DNA from: Nitrospira sp. BO4
GTDB taxonomy: Bacteria; Nitrospirota; Nitrospiria; Nitrospirales; Nitrospiraceae
Direction: 5' to 3'
NCBI GenBank assembly: GCA_030144965.1
Contig: JAMPUU010000016.1
Location: forward strand, 105,639 to 169,638
Length of the DNA: 64,000 bases
The notes beneath the pieces were generated by a model, which searched no databases, was not told the origin of the DNA, and saw only the letters and a program-made list of their open reading frames with translations. The stretch's first letter is position 1. Each line of letters begins with the position of its first letter. Shown piece by piece: positions 38,094 to 46,178 of the stretch. Made by a program: the position numbers and the translations under genes.

Positions 38094-38921
38094 TCATCGT
38101 TCGGGTACCGCCGAGACGGAAGCCCGCTGCCTGCTCTGATTCCCAGTGAAGGTGTCGGCCAAGGAGGTGCTTCGCTGAGGATCTAAGAGGCTTCCGTAGA
38201 AGGAGAAGAGCTCACCGGTCAATCGAGCCGCATTGTCGGGGTCGGTCGGGTGCTTCCGCCGTATATAGTCGTTCAATACGTGGCCGTCAGCGGTCTTGTG
38301 AATGTGAGGTTGCCTCAGATTCATTCGGTAGCGCGCGATCGCGTCGGCGACTCGACTGATGAAGACCACGGTGCCGTCGCGGTCCGAGTGCTCGACGACG
38401 CCTACATGGGTGAGCGGATCGTTCAGCTTACCGTCGCCATTGAAATCCCATGTGTTATCGAAAAATACGAGGTCGCCCGGGTGGACATCCGACCCTTGAT
38501 GCACAACACCATGTTGACGCACATGATTGTAGATAAGCCGGACGCCATTCCCTTTCTGATCATCGATAGGTCCACGATATAGATCGATGCCATGTTCCAG
38601 GAAGATCGCGCGCGCTACTCCGGCGCAGTCGTAAGCGATGCGCCTGCCTTGGCTTGTGATCGTTCGTGCGCCGACCAGTCTTGCAGCGGACTGAACGATG
38701 GCGGATCGGCTGGGAAGCGATGTCCTCAGGAGCAAGGGGGGATGCTCCGGGGCCGGCATGGCTGGTGCTGTGCGCTGGACCGATATAGAGGATTCCGGCG
38801 GCGCAGTGCTATCCGCCGGTGTCGGTGGTTCAAAGGCGTTCCGGTCCGGCTTCTGGGCCGGCCTGGTGCAGCCCACGAGGGTGGCAATCGCGATTGTGGC
38901 CATGATGAACAGGAATCGCAT
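38094..38921 (-). CDS. NlpC/P60-like lipoprotein with calcium-loop-like insert
   Basis: 275 residues. Lipobox LVGC (Cys18), a Pro/Ala-rich linker to residue 65, then a cysteine-peptidase-like domain: IAYDCAGVARAIF (Cys99), GDLVFFD (149-155) and THVGVVEH (His172). Between the strand and the catalytic His lies DFNGDGKLND (159-168), an EF-hand/dockerin-type Dx[ND]xDG loop. Probably an outer-membrane peptidoglycan endopeptidase; calcium control is inference. Its start lies 6 bp below the AAA ATPase stop, so they are likely one operon. Confidence 0.75.
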   Translation of the reverse strand: MRFLFIMATIAIATLVGCTRPAQKPDRNAFEPPTPADSTAPPESSISVQRTAPAMPAPEHPPLLLRTSLPSRSAIVQSAARLVGARTITSQGRRIAYDCAGVARAIFLEHGIDLYRGPIDDQKGNGVRLIYNHVRQHGVVHQGSDVHPGDLVFFDNTWDFNGDGKLNDPLTHVGVVEHSDRDGTVVFISRVADAIARYRMNLRQPHIHKTADGHVLNDYIRRKHPTDPDNAARLTGELFSFYGSLLDPQRSTSLADTFTGNQSRQRASVSAVPER

Positions 38922-38927
38922 TTGCGG

Positions 38928-40487
38928 TTACCGCACGTTCACGAATCGGTCTTTGGCCGTCTGTCGAAGCGCATCGATGTCTTCGCGCCTGGTGACGGAG
39001 AGCGGGATGGTGTGGGTCAATTCTTCGACCAGTAGGTCGGTTGTGAGCGGCGTTTTCTGATGGAGAGCCCGATAGAGAGCCGCCACCACTGCTTGTTCGA
39101 TTTCCGAGCCGCTAAACCCGTCGCTGGCACTGACAATCTTGCCGAGGTCGAACTTCTTGCTGTCTTGCCTGCGCAGCCCGAGGTGAATTTTCCAGATGGC
39201 TTCGCGTTCGGCGTCGTCCGGCAGGTCGACGAAAAAGATTTCATCGAACCGGCCCTTGCGAAGGAGTTCGGGTGGCAGCGAGGACAGATCATTGGCCGTG
39301 GCGACGACAAACACGTCCTGCTTCTTTTCCTGCAGCCAGGTGAGGAAGGCGCCGAAGAGTCGGCGGCTCAAGCCCGCGTCGGCTTCGCCGCTTCCTCCGC
39401 CGGCCACCATGGCTTTCTCGATTTCATCGATCCACAGGACGATCGGGGACAAGGACTCCGCCATCTCAATCGCCTTACGGAAATTCTTTTCCGATTCGCC
39501 GACGAACTTGTCGAACAACCGACCTGCATCGAGTTTCAGGAGCGGAAGCTTCCACTCGCGTGCGATCGCCTTCGCGGCAAGCGACTTGCCGCAGCCCGGC
39601 ACACCGACCAGCATAATGCCGCGAGGGGGTGTGAGGTTGAGCGATTTGGCTTCGGCGGTAAATCCGACTTGGGCGCGTTCCAGCCAGGACTTCAGACTGG
39701 TGAATCCCCCCAACTCAAACCGATTGTCCTCCAAAGGATAATATTCCAACAAGCCGCCATCCTTGATTGCCTGAACCTTACGCTTGAGGATGGTCTGTAC
39801 ATCTTCGGCAGAGAGGGTGCCGCGCTCGACGATGCATTGAGCGATGACTTGGCGCGCTTGATGGAGGGTCAAGCCCTGTAGGGCACGGAGAATTGCGTCA
39901 GACTCCTGGGTGGTGGGTCCCTTGTCTGCCGCCCTGGCCTTGCTGATTGAACTAAGGATGCTTTGCGCAAGGGTCGTCGAACGGGCGCGAGGTGTGGTTC
40001 GAGGGCCGAGCGATTGGAGGAGACCGCGCAACATGGACTGGAGTTCTGCTCGATCCGGCAACTTCAGATCGAGCCGCACGGCAAGTTTTTCAAGGTCCAA
40101 CGGCAGCGCGATGGGTTGGCCGGTGAGCACACAGGTCGCACGAGATCGGCTGTACGCTGCTGCAACCTCTCGAAGCTGACGGCATACGGCTGGGTCTTGA
40201 AGGTGCGGCGCGAGATCCTTGAGCCAGAATACCGCCTCCACGGTGAGGCCATGAAGATGTTGAAGAACCGCCAATGGAGTGGCGGTCAACTTGCTGAGGG
40301 TCGGGGCTTCGTCGGCGCGGGTGAGCCCTCTCGTTACGGACCACTCAAAGAGCGGCATGCGCTCTTGTGCCGTGACCGATTGGAGCAAAGCCAGTACCCG
40401 TTCTTCTTCCACCGTTTCGATGACGACAAGAGGGTGGGAGGAACGGATCAGGGTGCGGAGATCGTGCACGCTGGTCGACAAGGCCAT
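38928..40487 (-). CDS. AAA+ ATPase (Ycf46-like)
   Basis: 519 residues. A ca. 230-residue N-terminal region (VHDLRTLIRSSHPLVVIETVEE) is typical of Ycf46-like proteins, followed by an AAA module: GIMLVGVPGCGKSLAAKAIA (Walker A), VLWIDEIEKAM (Walker B), a second-region ATANDLSSLPPELLRKGRFDEIFFVDLP with arginine finger, and a C-terminal helical domain. Function of the family is unclear. Cytoplasmic, followed by the NlpC-like lipoprotein. Confidence 0.85.
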   Translation of the reverse strand: MALSTSVHDLRTLIRSSHPLVVIETVEEERVLALLQSVTAQERMPLFEWSVTRGLTRADEAPTLSKLTATPLAVLQHLHGLTVEAVFWLKDLAPHLQDPAVCRQLREVAAAYSRSRATCVLTGQPIALPLDLEKLAVRLDLKLPDRAELQSMLRGLLQSLGPRTTPRARSTTLAQSILSSISKARAADKGPTTQESDAILRALQGLTLHQARQVIAQCIVERGTLSAEDVQTILKRKVQAIKDGGLLEYYPLEDNRFELGGFTSLKSWLERAQVGFTAEAKSLNLTPPRGIMLVGVPGCGKSLAAKAIAREWKLPLLKLDAGRLFDKFVGESEKNFRKAIEMAESLSPIVLWIDEIEKAMVAGGGSGEADAGLSRRLFGAFLTWLQEKKQDVFVVATANDLSSLPPELLRKGRFDEIFFVDLPDDAEREAIWKIHLGLRRQDSKKFDLGKIVSASDGFSGSEIEQAVVAALYRALHQKTPLTTDLLVEELTHTIPLSVTRREDIDALRQTAKDRFVNVR

Positions 40488-40640
40488 GGCGTGGAAATGC
40501 TAGCACGAGGTATCGGCCGGGCCAAGAAAACCGGTGAATGTCACCGGATGTTGGGCGGACGAAGGTACAAGTAGATCTTGCCTGATGAACCCATCGTTGA
40601 AGTGGAGCTCTTGCGGGGTATCAACCTAGAAGACGGAACC

Positions 40641-41372
40641 CTATGTTTTGCTTGGCGCTTCGAGCGCCTTGTTGATTTCCCCGATCAGACGGCGCTCGAT
40701 TTCACTGGTTTCCTCAGCACTGACAGTCAAGATACGCCCGCCCTGCGCGAGTTTTTCAAATTCCGCTTTCACGCTGAGTTTGGTGACATTGGCGGGAAGA
40801 GCCTGGAGGGAGATGACATATTGATTCCGAAAGCCGGCCACTTCGAGTGAAGTCGGGGTCGACACCTTGCGTGCCGTAACATAGGCCGTCCGTTGATCGG
40901 TCTTGGCGCTCAGCTTGAGTTGATAGCCGTTCCGCGTGAGTGTCTCCTCAATAGCCTTTGCAACGGTCGTCATGGGTCGAGGTAAGGTATCGACTTGTGC
41001 CCCCTTCTCATCGATATTGAGCGATTGAGCGGCTTGGGCCGCCGTGGTGCGTTGGACTTCCGCGCTCATGCGTTTGGTTTGCGCCAGTTGCAGTTCCAGT
41101 TGCTCGGTGAGCTGTTTGGTCTCGGTCTTGGCGCTCTCGGTCGTGTGACGCGCGTCACGGAGTTCCTGATTGAGCAGGTCGATTTGCTGTTGCATCACCT
41201 TATTCCCGTCCTGCAGTGAGCCGAGAAGGGATTCTTGTTTGGTGATTTGCTTCTTGAGGGCGTCGTTCTCGGCGCGAAAGGGACTGTCGTCCGGGGCGCA
41301 TCCCGAGATGGCCAAGACCAATATGGATCCGATCCGCAATGACCACTGGGTCACAGACATGTCGTCTTTCAC
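40641..41372 (-). CDS. Coiled-coil lipoprotein
   Basis: 243 residues. The GTG at 41372 has GGAGGA eight bases upstream, stronger than the ATG four codons on. Lipobox ISGC precedes a coiled coil (about 35-110, repeated QxxLLxxL and E/K), then a compact alpha/beta C-terminal domain (TTVAKAIEETLTRNGY to the end) of unknown fold. Outer-membrane anchored. No family recognised. Confidence 0.65.
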   Translation of the reverse strand: MKDDMSVTQWSLRIGSILVLAISGCAPDDSPFRAENDALKKQITKQESLLGSLQDGNKVMQQQIDLLNQELRDARHTTESAKTETKQLTEQLELQLAQTKRMSAEVQRTTAAQAAQSLNIDEKGAQVDTLPRPMTTVAKAIEETLTRNGYQLKLSAKTDQRTAYVTARKVSTPTSLEVAGFRNQYVISLQALPANVTKLSVKAEFEKLAQGGRILTVSAEETSEIERRLIGEINKALEAPSKT

Positions 41373-41556
41373 GCGAGTGTCCTCCGAATAAAGTGCGGGG
41401 ATTATCCACGCTTTAGCCCGACTTGTCCACGTGGGATTCGAGTGTTTGATCCTTCCGCCTCCTCAGCGGTATGTTCTTTACGATGAGAACTGCGGCAGCA
41501 TCATGAATGTCCCTAGCTTGCACCGCAGTGCCGTCCAGCTGTAGCATGCCTCAGTG

Positions 41557-42195
41557 ATGCCTTCACTGCTTCGGAAAACCTTCTCCGTCCCTCCGCTTGG
41601 CTGTAACTGTTCGATCATCGGCGATCCGATCACGAAGCAAGCCGTTGTCATCGATCCCGGTGGGGCGCCGGAGCGAATTCTCCATGAGGTGCAGAAACTG
41701 GGTTTCACCGTCAGTCACATCCTCCATACGCACGCCCATCTCGACCACTTTTTAGCGTCCAGCGAAATCAAGAAGGCGACCGGCGCGACGATTTGCCTGC
41801 ACCAGGGTGATCTCGATCTGTGGAAAAATCTGGAATTACAATGTCGCGTGTTCGGGGTTTCTTATGTCCCGGCGCTGCCTCCGGACCATTGGCTTCAAGA
41901 TGAGGAACAGGTCATGCTGGGTCAGATCCCGATCGTGGCGATTCACACGCCGGGCCATACGCCCGGGTCGATGAGTTTTCATGTGCCGAATGAACAACTC
42001 GTGCTGGCCGGCGATACGCTCTTTCGGGGAAGTATCGGCCGGACCGATTTATGGGGCGGCAACTTTGAGGCCATCGAGGAATCGATTCGCGAGCGACTCT
42101 ATACGCTCGACGAAGCCACAACCGTGGTGACCGGACACGGGCCGGAAACTGAAATCGGCGTCGAAAAGGAGACGAATCAGTTTGTCCGTGCATGA
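41557..42195 (+). CDS. Metallo-beta-lactamase-fold hydrolase (glyoxalase II-like)
   Basis: 212 residues. Metal motif THAHLDH near residue 60, then HTPGHTPGS, GDTLFRGSIGR and GHGPETEIG in family order. Resembles hydroxyacylglutathione hydrolase-like proteins but lacks the long C-terminal helical domain of GloB. The substrate is uncertain: thioester hydrolase or persulfide dioxygenase types share these motifs. Short gap (17 bp) to the next gene. Confidence 0.85.
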   Translation: MPSLLRKTFSVPPLGCNCSIIGDPITKQAVVIDPGGAPERILHEVQKLGFTVSHILHTHAHLDHFLASSEIKKATGATICLHQGDLDLWKNLELQCRVFGVSYVPALPPDHWLQDEEQVMLGQIPIVAIHTPGHTPGSMSFHVPNEQLVLAGDTLFRGSIGRTDLWGGNFEAIEESIRERLYTLDEATTVVTGHGPETEIGVEKETNQFVRA

Positions 42196-42212
42196 CAGGA
42201 CGGGGAGGGACC

Positions 42213-42719
42213 ATGGCTCCATACAGGCTGCTGGTACTTGTTACGCTGCTCTGTCTCGTGCCGGTTCATGCGCTTGCCCTGACGGATGAGCCACCAACCG
42301 CTCGTCCTGATCCAATCACGATTACCGAGGTCAAGGTTCGTGTCTCGGATCACGGTCCGGTCGTGTTGCTGCAGGCCGAAGGCCGCACCATTCCAATTTT
42401 CGTTGATGTGACGGTGGCTCTCTCGATTCAAGGTGTGTTGAATGGGGAACAATTGCCTCGTCCGATGTCGCACGATCTGATGCGCGCGATCCTGGAGGCC
42501 TATGGTGGGAAGGTGACCCAGACGGTCATCACGTTGCGAGGCGGTGTGTACTTTGGAGCACTCACTGTCTCGCTCAACGATCAGGTCAAAGTGTTCGACA
42601 GCCGGTCATCCGACTCAATCGCCCTGGCGATACATTTCAATGCGCCGATTCTCGTCGGGCGTGATCTGCTCGAATCAGCCGGGAAGGTTCCGGAAAAAGA
42701 AAAAGAAACGGAGCTGTAA
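42213..42719 (+). CDS. Exported DUF151 (bifunctional nuclease-like) protein
   Basis: 168 residues. A signal peptide precedes a DUF151 domain: ITITEVKVRVSDHGPVVLLQ, EGRTIPIFVDVTVALSIQ, HDLMRAILEAYGGKVTQTVI, SRSSDSIALAIHFNAPILV. Plant and Thermotoga members show nuclease activity, but an exported form is odd. ATG 42213 has GGGAGG seven bases upstream and lies 17 bp after the hydrolase gene. Confidence 0.82.
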   Translation: MAPYRLLVLVTLLCLVPVHALALTDEPPTARPDPITITEVKVRVSDHGPVVLLQAEGRTIPIFVDVTVALSIQGVLNGEQLPRPMSHDLMRAILEAYGGKVTQTVITLRGGVYFGALTVSLNDQVKVFDSRSSDSIALAIHFNAPILVGRDLLESAGKVPEKEKETEL

Positions 42720-42740
42720 TGTCTCAGGTTGTTGCAAGAT

Positions 42741-42868
42741 GCGCAGCGATTGAAAAAGGTCGTCCTCCTAGGCCGCAGCGAACGAAGCGGCGAATTGTAC
42801 GTTGGGCTGTACGGTAAGCCCTCTAAGTGATACGAGAACAACGCAAGCGGCATTTTCAATCGCTGCGC
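42741..42868. repeat. Inverted-repeat-bounded intergenic element
   Basis: GCGCAGCGATTGAAAA (42741-42756) and TTTTCAATCGCTGCGC (42853-42868) are perfect 16-bp inverted repeats 96 bp apart. Between them are GAACGAAGCGGC and AACGCAAGCGGC, near-direct repeats, and a GTAC-x8-GTAC. The right arm ends exactly on the stop of the next minus-strand gene. Resembles a small non-autonomous element or repetitive intergenic unit. No open frame inside is convincing. Confidence 0.6.
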
Positions 42869-43188
42869 TATTCTTTGGCGAGGCGTTCCTTGAGTCGCTC
42901 AAGCCGCTTTTCAGTGGATTGTTTGATGAAGATCATGTTCTCGGCGAGATGTTGCTGGGCGGTGATCTTTCCTTCGTCGCGCCGCTTTTGCTGATCGAGT
43001 CCGAACTGCGCGATGATCGGTCCGTCTTCTTTGTTGAGCTCTTTCCAGATTTCGGCACAGCGTGGCTGTTTGGCCGGCGGGTACTTGTCGCAGGGTGGAT
43101 CGGCGGCAGAAGAAATCGAAGGTAGAACGGCCAGGTTGATGATCAGAACCGACCAGTATCGCCACGAGTGAATCATTCGTTTCTCCAT
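42868..43188 (-). CDS. Small exported protein
   Basis: 106 residues. Signal peptide ends near SSAA-DPP; the mature part has two cysteines (PPCDKYPPAKQPRC), then a coil with RRDEGKITAQQHLAEN and KRLERLKERLAKE. No family known. Weak ribosome-binding site. Its start is only 4 bp from the opposite-strand methyltransferase start. Confidence 0.5.
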   Translation of the reverse strand: MEKRMIHSWRYWSVLIINLAVLPSISSAADPPCDKYPPAKQPRCAEIWKELNKEDGPIIAQFGLDQQKRRDEGKITAQQHLAENMIFIKQSTEKRLERLKERLAKE

Positions 43189-43192
43189 CGGA

Positions 43193-43843
43193 ATGTCTGT
43201 CCGTCGGCCGCAGCACCATACCACAAGTTCTGAAATCTCGCAGACCCTTCAGACTTATGAGAAGGATGCCGAGCGTTTCCTGAAACATTGGGGAAAGAGG
43301 AGATACAAGCGGCCACCCCTGTTGACTGAGTGGTTAACATTCCTTCCTAGACAAGGTGTGCTCCTCGACCTGGGTTGCGGTGCTGGTCAAGACGCCCGGT
43401 ATCTCACGAAGCAAGGGCACCGAGTCATCGGTCTGGATCGAACCATGCCCTTGTTGCAGTTTGCGACAAGGCAATCCCCGTTCGTGCCGCTTGTCCTCGC
43501 GGACATCAGAGCGCTTCCCATTCGAGCCGACAGCATTGACGGAATTTGGGCGGCGGCCTCATTGATTCACCTACCGAAGAGAAGCATGACGGATGTGTTG
43601 GTTACGCTTCACCGTCTTGTGAGACCAGAGGGTTTCTTTGCCGCGACGCTGACATATGGACGCCTCAGCCGCGTCAAACGGACAGGTTGGATGCCGGGCC
43701 GGTATTTTGCGCGCTGGAGAAAAGACGAACTCGCAAGGACACTCTGTCGAGCTGGATGGACGGTGCTATCGATGCGAGTCGTGAACAATCAAGAACGCAA
43801 GGGAAGATGGCTCAATGTGATTGCTACGAGGGCGAGAGGCTGA
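43193..43843 (+). CDS. Class I SAM-dependent methyltransferase
   Basis: 216 residues. SAM motif LLDLGCGAGQDARYL, then VIGLDRTMPLL and LVLADIRALPI with IWAAASLIHLP as the post-motif helix. Small-molecule methyltransferase fold like ubiquinone-type enzymes; substrate unknown. The ATG at 43193 has no Shine-Dalgarno sequence and leaves no promoter room with the divergent gene, so the true start may lie further in. Confidence 0.75.
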   Translation: MSVRRPQHHTTSSEISQTLQTYEKDAERFLKHWGKRRYKRPPLLTEWLTFLPRQGVLLDLGCGAGQDARYLTKQGHRVIGLDRTMPLLQFATRQSPFVPLVLADIRALPIRADSIDGIWAAASLIHLPKRSMTDVLVTLHRLVRPEGFFAATLTYGRLSRVKRTGWMPGRYFARWRKDELARTLCRAGWTVLSMRVVNNQERKGRWLNVIATRARG

Positions 43844-43900
43844 ATCTCTGGCTGACTAAGGTTTTACGAGCGAGTAACGTCCCGATGGCTCAGTGCCGTC

Positions 43901-44326
43901 TCATTGATTAGAAGGGAGTGCCGCGGCCGATTTCGGCTCCAACGTGACGTAAACCTTGTCGGCGAAGATGTAATACCCGCCGTTGTCTTTGTCGGTTGAA
44001 ATGCACGAAGGTGAGAAGATGATGACGCAGCCGAAGATATCGCCAAGAACCCACCACGACCAGGTTCTCGTGAGGGCCATGGTCTTCGGCTCGTACCCCT
44101 CTTTGGTGATGACGGCCTGATGGTCGCCTTTTCGGCTCAAAGAGACGGTTCCCGGTGCGAGCAAGTGGACGCGGTCATCGACGACAACCTCTGCATCCAG
44201 CGGCGTCGTGAAAATGGTGACGGACTGATGGTCGCCGTGCCACCAGGAGCCGCACCCTGTGAGCGAGACCAATCCCACAAGCAGTGCACTCTTTATGATT
44301 TTGACCTCAATCGTCCTGCGAGCCAT
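43901..44326 (-). CDS. PEGA-like lipoprotein
   Basis: 141 residues. Lipobox SLTGC precedes a domain with the PEGA-like pattern VTIFTTPLDAEVVVDDRVHLLAPGT and a trailing Tyr-rich strand (GGYYIFADKVYVTLEP). Such domains are often found on surface or spore proteins. The ATG has GGGAG eight bases upstream. No partner genes. Confidence 0.7.
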   Translation of the reverse strand: MARRTIEVKIIKSALLVGLVSLTGCGSWWHGDHQSVTIFTTPLDAEVVVDDRVHLLAPGTVSLSRKGDHQAVITKEGYEPKTMALTRTWSWWVLGDIFGCVIIFSPSCISTDKDNGGYYIFADKVYVTLEPKSAAALPSNQ

Positions 44327-44439
44327 AGCGATTTCTCCCGCTGATAGATGCCCTGCGAGGCATTTTTCCACTGTCTCGGGTGTTCTTCTAGTGGATTCGC
44401 AAATCTTGCAGGAGGAGGTTCGAGACGAGAAAGACTTGG

Positions 44440-45432
44440 CTAGATCTTCATAGACTCGTTCACTTCGCGCAAAGTCGCCTGGGCGACCGCGGAAGCCCGC
44501 TTGCTGCCGGCTTCGACAATCTCGTCAACGCGGGATGGATGCTGAGTCAGCTTGGCGCGAGCGTCCCAGATCGGCATCAACTGTTCCACCATACGGTCCG
44601 CCACGAGTTTCTTGCAGTCGATGCAGCCGATCGCGGCGGTCCGGCATTCTCGGTTCACCTGGTCTTTGACCGCCTGTGAAGAATAGATATTGTGGAATTC
44701 ATAAACAGGACAGAGGTCTGGATTGCCGGGATCGGTGCGTCTTACGCGGGCGGGATCAGTCACCATGGTCTTGAGCTTTTGCCGGACAACCGGCTCCGGG
44801 TCCGACAGGTTGATTGTATTGTGGTAACTCTTGCTCATTTTTCGGCCATCGGTGCCGACTACTTTGGGGAACTTGGTCAGATGTTCCTTCGGTTCGGGGA
44901 ACACGGGTGCTTTGTAGATGTCGTTGAACCGCCGAGCGATCTCCCTTGTCAATTCGAGATGAGGGAGTTGATCTTTCCCTACCGGCACAAAATCCGGTTT
45001 GTACAAGAGGATATCGGCAGCCTGCAGGACTGGGTAACCGAGAAAGCCGTAGGTGGTGAGATCTTTCTCTTTGATCTCGTCCTGCTTCTCTTTATAGGTC
45101 GGATTACGTTCGAGCCATGAGATTGGAGTCATCATGGAGAGCAGCAGGTGCAAGATGGCATGTTCGGGAATACGCGACTGGATAAAGATCGTAGACCGTT
45201 CCGGGTCGATGCCGCCGGCCAGCCAATCGATCAACATTTCCCGAACAAACATGCGAATGCGGCTTGTGTCGGCATAGTTGGTCGACAGGGCGTGCCAATC
45301 GGCGACAAAAAAGTAGCAGTCGTATTGTGCCTGTAGAGCCTTCCAATTCTCCAAGGCTCCGAGGTAATTCCCGAGATGCATGAGGCCGCTGGGCTGCATG
45401 CCGCTGAGCACGCGGCTCCGTGGCGCCGTCAT
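44440..45432 (-). CDS. trpS: Tryptophanyl-tRNA synthetase
   Basis: 330-residue class I synthetase. GMQPSGLMHLGNYLGAL contains the HIGH-like HLGN, GRKMSKSYHNT the KMSKS loop; FVPVGKDQLPHLELTREIA and CxxC (IGCIDCKKL) further match bacterial TrpS. Start overlaps the stop of the M50 protease by four bases (ATGA). Confidence 0.96.
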   Translation of the reverse strand: MTAPRSRVLSGMQPSGLMHLGNYLGALENWKALQAQYDCYFFVADWHALSTNYADTSRIRMFVREMLIDWLAGGIDPERSTIFIQSRIPEHAILHLLLSMMTPISWLERNPTYKEKQDEIKEKDLTTYGFLGYPVLQAADILLYKPDFVPVGKDQLPHLELTREIARRFNDIYKAPVFPEPKEHLTKFPKVVGTDGRKMSKSYHNTINLSDPEPVVRQKLKTMVTDPARVRRTDPGNPDLCPVYEFHNIYSSQAVKDQVNRECRTAAIGCIDCKKLVADRMVEQLMPIWDARAKLTQHPSRVDEIVEAGSKRASAVAQATLREVNESMKI

Positions 45433-46169
45433 TCCGCACCTCCTGGGCGGAGGCCGAGCGCGGTCGACAGGATCGTCCCGGACACACCTGAGGCGAAGGT
45501 GCCGGTAATCGTATGGATGACGTGTAATTCCTTATCAAATACGATTAGGCCCACCAAGATGAGCATCCCATAGGGCTCCAATCGTGCCAATGCCATGGCC
45601 GGTTTGGCAGGGAGCAGCGCCGTCAAGATCCGGCCACCGTCGAGCGGCGGGATGGGAAGCAGGTTGAACAGCGCGAGAAAGACGTTGATCAACACAGAAT
45701 ACAGAGCCATGACGGCAATCGGACGCAAGATCATGGTGGCGAAGAGGCCCGATGACGCATCAGCCTCAGATGCATTTCTAAGGGATAAGGTTGGTTCGAT
45801 GGTCAGCAGTAAGGCCAACAGCAAGGCACTTGCGACCGCCAGCAGCAGATTCATCCCCGGACCTGCCGCGGCGACAAGTGCCATATCCCGCCGAGGCTGA
45901 TGCATATTCCGAGGGTCGATCGGAACCGGTTTTGCCCAGCCCAGCAGAAAGCTTCCGGGTAACACCAAACAGATCAAGGGCAGAATGACGGTCCCGAAGG
46001 GATCAATGTGAGCCAGGGGGTTGATGGTGAGTCGACCCTCATTTTTCGCGGTCGAATCGCCGCATTTCTCTGCCATCCATCCGTGTGCGTATTCATGGAG
46101 CACCATCGCGAACAGCAGAGGGAGCGCCATATACGAGATCGTGTGGATGATGTGTGAGAGGGAGTTCAT
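45429..46169 (-). CDS. Site-2 protease family (M50) membrane metallopeptidase
   Basis: 246 residues, about six helices. Zinc motif HEYAHGWMAEKCGD (HExxH variant HEYAH) near the N-terminus and NLLPIPPLDGGRIL later, both diagnostic of M50B site-2-protease relatives. No PDZ domain, so not RseP itself; likely the short SREBP-type family of unknown substrate. Overlaps trpS start; follows the LpoA-like gene by 9 bp. Confidence 0.88.
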   Translation of the reverse strand: MNSLSHIIHTISYMALPLLFAMVLHEYAHGWMAEKCGDSTAKNEGRLTINPLAHIDPFGTVILPLICLVLPGSFLLGWAKPVPIDPRNMHQPRRDMALVAAAGPGMNLLLAVASALLLALLLTIEPTLSLRNASEADASSGLFATMILRPIAVMALYSVLINVFLALFNLLPIPPLDGGRILTALLPAKPAMALARLEPYGMLILVGLIVFDKELHVIHTITGTFASGVSGTILSTALGLRPGGAE

Positions 46170-46178
46170 GGAAGTTCG

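Noticed and set aside
39060..39881. 273-codon antisense open frame inside the AAA ATPase gene
   Set aside because: Mirror of a real gene with Walker motifs; no ribosome-binding site.
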